This document shows, one piece after another, positions 1 through 5,115 of a stretch of DNA of 5,115 bases; the stretch's first letter is position 1; every line of letters begins with the position of its first letter. The notes beneath the pieces are model-generated. The model was not told the origin of the DNA. It saw only the letters and a list, made by a program, of their open reading frames with translations, and did no database searches. The position numbers and the translations under genes were made by a program. Where the stretch lies: contig JAGCIP010000227.1 in the NCBI GenBank assembly GCA_017648525.1, positions 1-5,115 on the forward strand, read 5' to 3'. This stretch comes from Clostridia bacterium (GTDB taxonomy: Bacteria > Bacillota > Clostridia > Christensenellales > Borkfalkiaceae).

Positions 1-227
1 AATACTGCGGTCATTGAACTATCTGCGCCTCCGCCGTTAGTTAGTTCGATTTTAATGTTTTCTTGTTCGAAATAGCCGTTTTCTATGGCTAAATATAGCT
101 GAGCATATAAAACTGAGTGAGTTACTTCGTTTAGCTTAACGGTAGTTTTGTCACCGATTGAATTACACGAGCTAAACGGAATTAATACTAAAATTAGTGA
201 CATAAAAATTGCATAAAGTTTTCGCAT
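1..227 (-). CDS. ABC transporter substrate-binding lipoprotein, NMT1/SsuA-like (N-terminal part)
   Basis: Only the first 75 codons are present; the gene continues past the left edge. The protein opens with a short basic start (MRKLY) and a hydrophobic stretch at about residues 6-18. This is followed by a lipobox-like FSSC with Cys21, so it is probably exported and lipid-anchored on the outer face of the membrane. Mature residues 29-75 read VKLNEVTHSVLYAQLYLAIE, then NGYFEQENIKIEL, then TNGGGADSSMTAV. This is the typical opening of periplasmic-binding-protein type II receptors of the NMT1/THI5/SsuA group. In that family the conserved AxLYxAxExGYF(x)xExIxIEL block begins lobe I, and the receptor feeds an ABC importer. 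Ligands in the family include sulfonates, nitrate/taurine-like compounds and pyrimidine precursors of thiamine; the fragment does not show which applies. The ATG at 227 has a good Shine-Dalgarno site 6 nt upstream. Family assignment is fairly secure, ligand unknown. The transporter permease and ATPase would be expected beyond the left edge. Confidence 0.85.
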   Translation of the reverse strand, partial: MRKLYAIFMSLILVLIPFSSCNSIGDKTTVKLNEVTHSVLYAQLYLAIENGYFEQENIKIELTNGGGADSSMTAV

Positions 228-233
228 TTTGAT

Positions 234-238
234 TCTCC
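234..238 (-). promoter_or_regulatory. Ribosome binding site of the substrate-binding protein gene
   Basis: Read on the minus strand this is GGAGA, 6 nt before the ATG at 227. It supports that start over the next in-frame ATG (Met9), which would remove most of the signal sequence. Confidence 0.75.
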
Positions 239-268
239 AAATAGGGTTTAATTTTTTTTTATAGTTTA

Positions 269-298
269 TTTATATGAAAATTGCGTTATATTTGACAA
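269..298 (-). promoter_or_regulatory. Candidate sigma-A promoter for the substrate-binding protein gene
   Basis: On the minus strand, TTGTCA (298-293) is followed after 18 bp by TATAAA (274-269). Each hexamer has 5 of 6 consensus bases. Transcription would start near 262, giving a leader of roughly 35 nt that includes an A-rich run opposite the T9 tract at 252-260. That leader is too short for a riboswitch of the TPP type. The surrounding DNA is very AT-rich, so chance -10 matches are common and the call is moderate. Confidence 0.5.
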
Positions 299-314
299 TG
301 TTCAGTTTTATTAT

Positions 315-343
315 TTGACTTTAAGCGGAATATCGGTTATAAT
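315..343 (+). promoter_or_regulatory. Sigma-A promoter of valS
   Basis: TTGACT (315-320) is followed after exactly 17 bp by a perfect TATAAT (338-343). The expected start is near 350, about 25 nt before the valS ATG. It lies back to back with the minus-strand promoter: the two -35 elements are 16 bp apart. Confidence 0.85.
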
Positions 344-358
344 TTACTAGTATTTAAA

Positions 359-364
359 AAGGAG
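359..364 (+). promoter_or_regulatory. Ribosome binding site of valS
   Basis: AAGGAG ends 10 nt before the ATG at 375. A second in-frame ATG at 381 would sit 16 nt away, which is too far, so 375 is preferred although the two differ by only two residues. Confidence 0.7.
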
Positions 365-374
365 AAAGCCTGTT

Positions 375-3002
375 ATGGATATGGCAAAAACTTATAACCC
401 ATCGGAGTTTGAAAAAGAAATTTACGAAGAATGGGAAAATAACGGATATTTTAAGGCAAAGGTAGATGCAAACAAACTACCTTTTACAATCGTAATACCC
501 CCACCAAATATTACGGGGCAATTACATATGGGACACGCATTAGACGAAACTTTGCAAGATACCTTAATTAGATTTAAGCGTATGCAAGGTTATAGTGCGT
601 TATGGTTACCAGGTACTGACCACGCATCAATCGCCACCGAAGTTAAAATCGTTGAACAAATGGCTAAAGAAGGCATAACCAAAAACGATATCGGCAGGGA
701 AGGCTTTTTAGAACGCGCGTGGGCTTGGAAAGAAAAATATGGCGGAAGAATAATTGAACAATTAAAAACGCTCGGCTCGTCTTGCGACTGGTCACGCTTA
801 GCGTTCACTATGGACGAAAAATGTTCTAAAGCCGTTAAAGAAGTGTTTGTAAATCTTTATGAAAAAGGATTAATTTATCGTGGCGACAGAATTATTAACT
901 GGTGTCCCGATTGTAAAACTGCGCTTTCCGACGCAGAAGTTGAATACGTTGAAGAAGATAGTCATCTTTGGTATATTAAGTATCAAGTTAAAGGAACTGA
1001 CCGTTACGTTACCGTTGCAACTTCTCGTCCTGAAACCATGCTCGGTGATACTGCGGTTGCAGTAAACCCCAAAGATAAGCGTTATGCCGATATGGAAGGC
1101 AAAACCTTAATTTTACCTATCGTAAACAAGGAAATTCCCGTGGTTTACGACGAGTACGTTGAACTTGAATTTGGTACGGGAGCAGTTAAAATTACGCCTG
1201 CGCACGACCCTAACGACTTTGAAGTTGGTTTAAGACACAATTTACCCGTAGTTAAGGTTATTGCAGACGACGGAACAATGAACGAATTAGCTGGTAAATA
1301 CCAAGGTATGCCCGCATTAGAATGCCGTGAAAAAATCGTTGAAGAATTAAAAGAATTAGGCGTTCTTGAAAAAATCGAACCCTTGCATCACAGCGTAGGA
1401 CATTGTTATAGATGTAATCACACGGTTGAACCTATCGTTTCTAAACAATGGTTTGTTAAGATGGAACCGCTTGCAAAACCTGCAATTGACGTAGTAAGAA
1501 AAAAGAGCGTTAAATTCACGCCCGATAGATTTTCTAAAATTTATTTCAACTGGATGGAAAACGTTAAGGACTGGTGTATTTCTAGACAGTTGTGGTGGGG
1601 TCATAGAATACCCGCTTTCTACTGCCAAGATTGTGGCGAAATGATAATTAGTAAAGACAACGTTAAGGTATGTACCAAATGCGGTAGCACCAACGTAAAA
1701 CAAGACGAAGACGTTTTGGATACTTGGTTCTCGTCTGCATTGTGGCCGTTCTCAACCTTAGGTTATCCGGATAAGACCGAAGATTTGGAATATTTCTACC
1801 CAACCGACGTTTTAGTTACTGGTTACGATATTATTTTCTTCTGGGTTGCACGTATGATTTTCTCTGGGTTAGAACATATGAAACGCATACCGTTTAAGGA
1901 CGTTTTAATTCACGGTTTAGTTCGTGACTCTCAAGGCAGAAAAATGAGTAAGTCACTTGGTAACGGTATTGACCCGACTGAAATTATTGCTAAATACGGC
2001 GCAGACACCTTGAGATTTTCATTAATCAACGGCGTTGCTGCTGGTAGCGATATGAGATTTTCGGACGAAAAAATAGAAGGCGCTAGAAACTTTATGAATA
2101 AAGTTTGGAACGCATCTCGTTTCGTTCTTCTAAATGCCGAAGGGAAAGAAATATCTAATATTCAAGACTGTAAACTTTCTTCTGCTGATAAGTGGATAAT
2201 TTCAAGGCTTAATAAAACGGTAAGAATAGTTACCGTAAATATGGAAAAATTTGAAATGGGTGTTGCGCTTGCAAATCTTTACGATTTTGTTTGGAATGAT
2301 TTCTGCGACTGGTATATCGAACTTACAAAACCTGTTCTTTATGGTGAAGATGAGAAAAAACGTAACGATACGGTTAGTGTTTTAGTATTTGTTCTTGGCG
2401 AAATAATGAAATTATTGCATCCGTTTATTCCTTTCGTTACTGAAAAGATTTATAAGAGTATTCCTAATGCAAACGGACCGCTTATGCTTGCTGATTTCCC
2501 AAGATACAGTGCAAAATTAAATTACGCATCTAGCGTAAAAGACATTGAGCCTATCAAGGAAATAATTAAGACGGTTAGAAACATCAAGGCTAAACTCGGT
2601 GCTGCTCCTTCTAAAAAGGTAACGTTATACGTTAAAACTGAAAATAAAAAGCCCATAATAAACGGCGCAATTTACGTTGAAAAATTAGCGGGTGTATCGG
2701 GCATTGAATTGATTGAAGATAAGTCTGCACTTACTGAAAAGGTTGTTTCGCAAGTTATAGACGGGTTTGAATTATTCGTTCCGCTAGGCGAGTTGGTTGA
2801 TTTTGAACAAGAATTAAAGCGTTTAGAAACTGAACTAAACAGCGTTAAAGCAGAAATTGCTAGAGCGAGTGGTAAACTTTCTAACAACGGATTTTTAGAA
2901 AAAGCGCCCAAGAGTTTGGTAGACTCTGAGCGTGCTAAACTTAACAAATATATAGACATGCGTGAAAAAATCGTCGCACAAATCAATGACTTAAAGGGTT
3001 GA
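375..3002 (+). CDS. valS: Valyl-tRNA synthetase (valine--tRNA ligase), class I
   Basis: This cytoplasmic enzyme attaches valine to tRNA-Val using ATP, and its editing domain removes mischarged threonine. The gene is complete at 875 aa, close to the usual bacterial length of about 880. The Rossmann catalytic core carries PPPNITGQLHMGH at residues 42-54 (the HIGH signature, here HMGH at 51-54) and KMSKS at 523-527. The inserted CP1 editing domain shows TVATSRPETMLGDTAVAVNP (213-232) and GTGAVKITPAHDPNDFEVG (from 267). Four Cys-x2-Cys pairs (177/180, 344/347, 417/420, 433/436) look like two zinc sites. DWCISRQLWWGHRIP (from 399) and DVLDTWFSS (446-454) are family motifs of the catalytic region. 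Residues about 600-720 form the helical anticodon-binding domain. Residues about 806-872 are a charged heptad-like stretch matching the C-terminal coiled-coil arm that contacts tRNA. Its own promoter lies just upstream and its terminator lies just past the stop. The stop end overlaps the convergent phosphatase gene by 12 bp. No missing key residue was seen. Confidence 0.98.
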   Translation: MDMAKTYNPSEFEKEIYEEWENNGYFKAKVDANKLPFTIVIPPPNITGQLHMGHALDETLQDTLIRFKRMQGYSALWLPGTDHASIATEVKIVEQMAKEGITKNDIGREGFLERAWAWKEKYGGRIIEQLKTLGSSCDWSRLAFTMDEKCSKAVKEVFVNLYEKGLIYRGDRIINWCPDCKTALSDAEVEYVEEDSHLWYIKYQVKGTDRYVTVATSRPETMLGDTAVAVNPKDKRYADMEGKTLILPIVNKEIPVVYDEYVELEFGTGAVKITPAHDPNDFEVGLRHNLPVVKVIADDGTMNELAGKYQGMPALECREKIVEELKELGVLEKIEPLHHSVGHCYRCNHTVEPIVSKQWFVKMEPLAKPAIDVVRKKSVKFTPDRFSKIYFNWMENVKDWCISRQLWWGHRIPAFYCQDCGEMIISKDNVKVCTKCGSTNVKQDEDVLDTWFSSALWPFSTLGYPDKTEDLEYFYPTDVLVTGYDIIFFWVARMIFSGLEHMKRIPFKDVLIHGLVRDSQGRKMSKSLGNGIDPTEIIAKYGADTLRFSLINGVAAGSDMRFSDEKIEGARNFMNKVWNASRFVLLNAEGKEISNIQDCKLSSADKWIISRLNKTVRIVTVNMEKFEMGVALANLYDFVWNDFCDWYIELTKPVLYGEDEKKRNDTVSVLVFVLGEIMKLLHPFIPFVTEKIYKSIPNANGPLMLADFPRYSAKLNYASSVKDIEPIKEIIKTVRNIKAKLGAAPSKKVTLYVKTENKKPIINGAIYVEKLAGVSGIELIEDKSALTEKVVSQVIDGFELFVPLGELVDFEQELKRLETELNSVKAEIARASGKLSNNGFLEKAPKSLVDSERAKLNKYIDMREKIVAQINDLKG

Positions 3003-3578
3003 GATAAATTCTCTTAATTCTTTTGCATTATTGTTAAATAAAAAAGTTTTTATACCAAACCTTGCAGCTCCTGCAAGGTTTTCTTTTATGTCATCAATAA
3101 ACAAACTTTCAGTTGGGTTAAGACTAAATTTATCGAGTAGATACTGATATATTTCAGGGTTAGGTTTTACCATTTTTATAGGGGCGGAAAAAACTATTCC
3201 ATCAAAAAAATCAAAAATAGGAAACTTATATTTTCTATTTATAAAATGGTAGGTCATGTTGGACAAAATATAAAGGTTGTAACCTTGATTTTTTAAGTCT
3301 TGAATAAGTGGAATAATTCCGTCGGTGTAGCGCATAAAATATTCCCAGTTGTCCAAAACGCCTATTGCTGGGGCATGTAAACGTATAGGTAAGCGATTTA
3401 GAACGTTTTGCTTATATTCTTCTAACGAAAGTAAATCTTCGTCTAATTTTTCCCAATCTCTAAAAAGTGCGTCTTTTAACAGTTCAACTTCTTCTCCTTT
3501 GTAAAAGTGGCTAACCAAGAAATCTCTGCTAAACTTTAATATAACGTTGCCTATATCAAAAATAATATTTTTAACCAT
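2991..3578 (-). CDS. HAD-superfamily phosphatase, subfamily IA, YihX-like
   Basis: This 195-residue protein is a small soluble hydrolase with all four HAD motifs. Motif I is IIFDIGNVI with nucleophile Asp8. Motif II is LYILSNM with Ser106. Motif III is the lysine in MVKPNPEIY (Lys138). Motif IV is FIDDIKENLAGAARFG with Asp162/Asp163, which bind magnesium. A helical cap lies at about residues 17-85. The pattern DxGNV, LSN, KPxPxIY and FIDD resembles E. coli YihX, an alpha-glucose-1-phosphate phosphatase, and the length is usual for that group. The position two residues after the nucleophile is Gly10 rather than the usual Asp, as in YihX. The substrate cannot be read from the sequence; a sugar phosphate is a reasonable guess and related proteins include other phosphatases and dehalogenases. 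The start at 3578 is the only plausible one: an in-frame stop lies about ten codons upstream with no ATG between. Its Shine-Dalgarno is weak. It is divergent from pgi and convergent with valS. Confidence 0.9.
   Translation of the reverse strand: MVKNIIFDIGNVILKFSRDFLVSHFYKGEEVELLKDALFRDWEKLDEDLLSLEEYKQNVLNRLPIRLHAPAIGVLDNWEYFMRYTDGIIPLIQDLKNQGYNLYILSNMTYHFINRKYKFPIFDFFDGIVFSAPIKMVKPNPEIYQYLLDKFSLNPTESLFIDDIKENLAGAARFGIKTFLFNNNAKELREFISTL
3057..3087 (+). terminator. Intrinsic terminator of valS, inside the opposing HAD gene
   Basis: A perfect 11-bp stem, AAACCTTGCAG (3057-3067) with CTGCAAGGTTT (3071-3081), closes a CTC loop. Its 3' arm runs into a U-rich tail, TTTTCTTTT (3079-3087). It begins 54 nt after the valS stop, which is the usual place for a Rho-independent terminator. 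It lies wholly within the minus-strand HAD coding region, opposite codons for residues 166-174. Read on the minus strand the hairpin is followed by GGTATAAAAAC rather than an immediate T run, so it should act mainly on the plus strand. Confidence 0.8.
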
Positions 3579-3610
3579 AACTAAAACTCGTTTTTTTCTT
3601 TTATTTTAAG

Positions 3611-3638
3611 ATTATAAATAATAAAAGTCAAATGAAAA
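3611..3638 (-). promoter_or_regulatory. Candidate promoter of the HAD phosphatase gene
   Basis: On the minus strand a perfect TATAAT (3616-3611) is preceded at 16 bp by TTTTCA (3638-3633), a 4-of-6 match to the -35 consensus. The start would fall near 3604, leaving a leader of about 26 nt. The following Shine-Dalgarno is poor, only GAG about 8 nt before the ATG. Expression may therefore be modest. The AT-rich setting makes this a tentative call. Confidence 0.45.
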
Positions 3639-3701
3639 CGCTAACTCTCGTTTTTTTTGATAATTTTCGTCATAATCTTTAGCAGAAATTTCCATTGTTT
3701 A

Positions 3702-3730
3702 TTGACAAAATATTAATAATATAGTACTAT
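3702..3730 (+). promoter_or_regulatory. Sigma-A promoter of pgi
   Basis: A perfect TTGACA (3702-3707) is followed after 17 bp by TACTAT (3725-3730), 5 of 6 to consensus. The start is expected near 3737, giving a leader of about 36 nt. The -10 is part of the first copy of the 14-bp tandem repeat, so the predicted start site lies in the second copy. Confidence 0.8.
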
Positions 3731-3749
3731 TAATATAGTACTATTAATA
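3717..3749. repeat. 14-bp tandem repeat of palindromes on the pgi -10/+1 region; possible operator
   Basis: The unit TAATATAGTACTAT occurs twice without mismatch (3717-3730 and 3731-3744), followed by a partial third copy TAATA (3745-3749). Each unit holds the perfect 10-bp palindrome ATAGTACTAT (3721-3730 and 3735-3744), separated by TAAT, so the pair also forms a larger dyad. The dyad covers the -10 and the predicted transcription start of pgi, the classic position for a repressor operator. No regulator gene is in the window. The repeat itself is seen directly; operator function is inference. GntR-type repressors are one possible class of binder, but I cannot confirm this. Confidence 0.6.
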
Positions 3750-3762
3750 CACACAAAATTTT

Positions 3763-3767
3763 GGAGG
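3763..3767 (+). promoter_or_regulatory. Ribosome binding site of pgi
   Basis: GGAGG, within TTGGAGGACT, ends 5 nt before the ATG at 3773. It is the strongest Shine-Dalgarno in the window and fixes the pgi start. Confidence 0.85.
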
Positions 3768-3772
3768 ACTTT

Positions 3773-5115
3773 ATGAATATTAAAGATGCGCAATGGCGCA
3801 AATCAATGCAGGTAAAAATCGATTACAACAATATGATGGCAGAATTCGTTGGGGAAGAACAAGGTTTTACGCCAAAGGATTTTTTAGATAATTCAAAAAT
3901 TATCAAAAACGCTTTTGAAACGGTTAAAAATAATCGTGGCAAAGGTATGATGGGGTGGACTGAATTACCTTATAACCAAAAAGAAATAGTTAGTGATATT
4001 ATTGCAACTGCAAAACAAATCAAGAAAAAATTTGATAATTTCGTTGTTTTGGGGATAGGTGGCTCTGCGTTAGGTCCTATTGCAGTTTTTCAAGCACTTT
4101 GTCATTTAAGACACAATGAATTGCCGAAATCAAAGCGCAAATTCCCCAAGTTATACGTTGAAGACAACGTTGACCCAGAAAGAATGATTGCGCTTTTAGA
4201 CGTTTTGGATTTAGATAAAACTGTATTCAACGTAGTAACCAAGAGTGGTGCTACAAGCGAAACAATGTCGCAATATCTTATCATAATGGAACTTTTAAAG
4301 AGTAGATATGGTGAAAAAGCGAGCGAGCATATGATTGCAACCACTTCTGCTAACAAAGGTAATCTTATTAAAATAGCAAAAAAAGAAAACCTAAAAACAT
4401 TTTATATTCCAGACGGTGTTGGCGGGCGTTTTTCTGAATTGTGTCCTGTTGGATTATTGCCAGCGGCTGTTCTAGGTATTGATATCAAGGCTATGCTTGC
4501 GGGTGCTGCTTATATGGATAAACTTTGCAAAATTAAAGATATTAAATCTAACCCTGCGCTTATTTGTGCTTTCTTGCAATACCTTGCAATGAAAAACGGC
4601 AAAAACATATCGGTAATGATGCCTTATGCTGACAGTTTGAAATATATAGCAGACTGGTACTGTCAACTTTGGGGTGAAAGTTTAGGCAAGGCTGTTGATA
4701 ACGACGGCAATAAAGTTTTCGTCGGTCAAACTCCCGTTAAAGCACTTGGTGTAACCGACCAACACTCTCAAGTTCAATTATATAGAGAAGGTCCGTTTGA
4801 TAAAGTTATAACTTTGATTGCGGTTGAAAATTACCGCTCAACTTGTGAAATTAGTAAGGGTTGTGAAGAATTCCCAGACGTATCTTTCTTGTGTGGTCAT
4901 ACCTTAAACGAACTTATTACTGCCGAAAGAAAGGCAACGGAATATGCCTTAACCACTGCTAAGAGATTGAACTTTACTATAACTTTACCCGAAGTTAACG
5001 CTTTCACTATCGGTCAGTTATTGTTTATGTTTGAAATGCAAACGGCTTATACTGGTGCAATGTTAAATATCGACACCTTTAACCAACCTGGCGTAGAAGG
5101 CGGAAAAGACGCAAC
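3773..5115 (+). CDS. pgi: Glucose-6-phosphate isomerase (3' end beyond the window)
   Basis: This cytoplasmic enzyme interconverts glucose 6-phosphate and fructose 6-phosphate in glycolysis and gluconeogenesis. The frame is open for 447 full codons plus 2 nt to the right edge. Bacterial short-form Pgi proteins of this type are about 450 residues, so probably only a short C-terminal tail is missing. The two SIS sugar-isomerase domains are recognisable. The first has VVLGIGGSALGP (91-102) and the phosphate-binding TKSGATSET (156-164). A linking segment has PDGVGGRFS (213-221). The second has QLWGESLGK (298-306), where Glu302 matches the catalytic base, and GVTDQHSQVQLYREGPFDK (326-344), where His331 matches the ring-opening histidine. 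The signature QPGVEGGK (438-445) ends in the conserved lysine. The form resembles the compact Bacillus/Thermotoga/clostridial type rather than the longer E. coli enzyme. It has its own promoter, a strong ribosome binding site and a palindromic repeat upstream. It diverges from the HAD phosphatase gene. Confidence 0.97.
   Translation, partial: MNIKDAQWRKSMQVKIDYNNMMAEFVGEEQGFTPKDFLDNSKIIKNAFETVKNNRGKGMMGWTELPYNQKEIVSDIIATAKQIKKKFDNFVVLGIGGSALGPIAVFQALCHLRHNELPKSKRKFPKLYVEDNVDPERMIALLDVLDLDKTVFNVVTKSGATSETMSQYLIIMELLKSRYGEKASEHMIATTSANKGNLIKIAKKENLKTFYIPDGVGGRFSELCPVGLLPAAVLGIDIKAMLAGAAYMDKLCKIKDIKSNPALICAFLQYLAMKNGKNISVMMPYADSLKYIADWYCQLWGESLGKAVDNDGNKVFVGQTPVKALGVTDQHSQVQLYREGPFDKVITLIAVENYRSTCEISKGCEEFPDVSFLCGHTLNELITAERKATEYALTTAKRLNFTITLPEVNAFTIGQLLFMFEMQTAYTGAMLNIDTFNQPGVEGGKDA

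Noticed and set aside
292..297. Perfect TTGACA on the plus strand as a second -35 for valS
   Set aside because: No acceptable -10 lies 16-18 bp downstream; the bases there are part of the real -35 region at 315-320. Its complement serves better as the minus-strand -35.
590..808. Minus-strand open frame inside valS (also others at 1356-1703 and 2672-2986)
   Set aside because: They lie fully opposite the confident valS frame, have no recognisable domains and no convincing ribosome binding sites.
880..1065. Plus-strand +2/+3 frame open reading within valS
   Set aside because: It overlaps the CP1-coding part of valS in another frame and encodes no recognisable protein.
3040..3051. AAAAAG/TTTTT self-complementary stretch near the HAD 3' end, as a minus-strand terminator
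   Set aside because: A/T-only arms with no loop or GC core; it cannot form a stable terminator hairpin and lies inside the HAD coding region.
3587..3657. Direct repeat CTCGTTTTTTT at 3587-3597 and 3647-3657
   Set aside because: Mostly a poly-T run with a 4-nt common prefix in AT-rich DNA; chance similarity is likely.
3635..3658. AAAACG / CGTTTT stem followed by a T run, as a terminator
   Set aside because: Only 6 bp with two GC pairs and an 8-nt loop, and on the plus strand no transcript is expected to end there.
3739..3744. Second TACTAT as an alternative pgi -10
   Set aside because: The hexamer 17 bp upstream (ATAATA, 3716-3721) is not a -35, and the distance to TTGACA is 31 bp.
4102..4356. 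Minus-strand open frames opposite pgi (4102-4356 and 4472-4666)
   Set aside because: They are shadows of the Pgi frame, which carries all expected isomerase motifs across this region.

Overview
The window is about 5.1 kb of AT-rich bacterial chromosome holding four protein genes and their control sites. Three things suggest a low-GC Gram-positive relative, most plausibly an uncultured clostridial member of the Bacillota. Promoters are near-consensus sigma-A type (TTGACT/TATAAT and TTGACA/TACTAT, both with 17-bp spacers). Shine-Dalgarno sites are GGAG/GGAGG. The encoded proteins look like low-GC Gram-positive versions. TGA is used as a stop (end of valS) and tryptophan is TGG throughout, so the genetic code is standard. 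No taxon can be fixed from this sequence alone.

Layout. At the left edge, on the minus strand, is the N-terminal part of a lipoprotein-like ABC transporter substrate-binding protein (NMT1/SsuA-like); the rest runs off the window. It diverges from valS (valyl-tRNA synthetase, complete, 875 aa) across a 147-bp region with back-to-back promoters. valS converges on a minus-strand HAD-superfamily phosphatase of the YihX-like type (195 aa), and their stop-codon ends overlap by 12 bp. The likely valS terminator, a perfect 11-bp stem with a U-rich tail, lies inside the HAD coding sequence. A 194-bp region then separates the HAD gene from the divergent pgi (glucose-6-phosphate isomerase), which is cut by the right edge a short distance before its expected end. 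No non-coding stretch exceeds 200 bp.

Function. These are mainly housekeeping genes: valine tRNA charging, glycolysis/gluconeogenesis, a small sugar-phosphate-type phosphatase and a nutrient-uptake protein. They appear to be separate transcription units rather than an operon. The HAD enzyme and Pgi could both act on hexose phosphates, but that link is only suggested by adjacency.

I did not find a novel multi-gene system. The points worth a second look are regulatory: a 14-bp tandem repeat of palindromes placed on the pgi -10/+1 region, a terminator embedded in the conserved motif IV of the opposing HAD gene, and a valS leader too short to hold a T-box.
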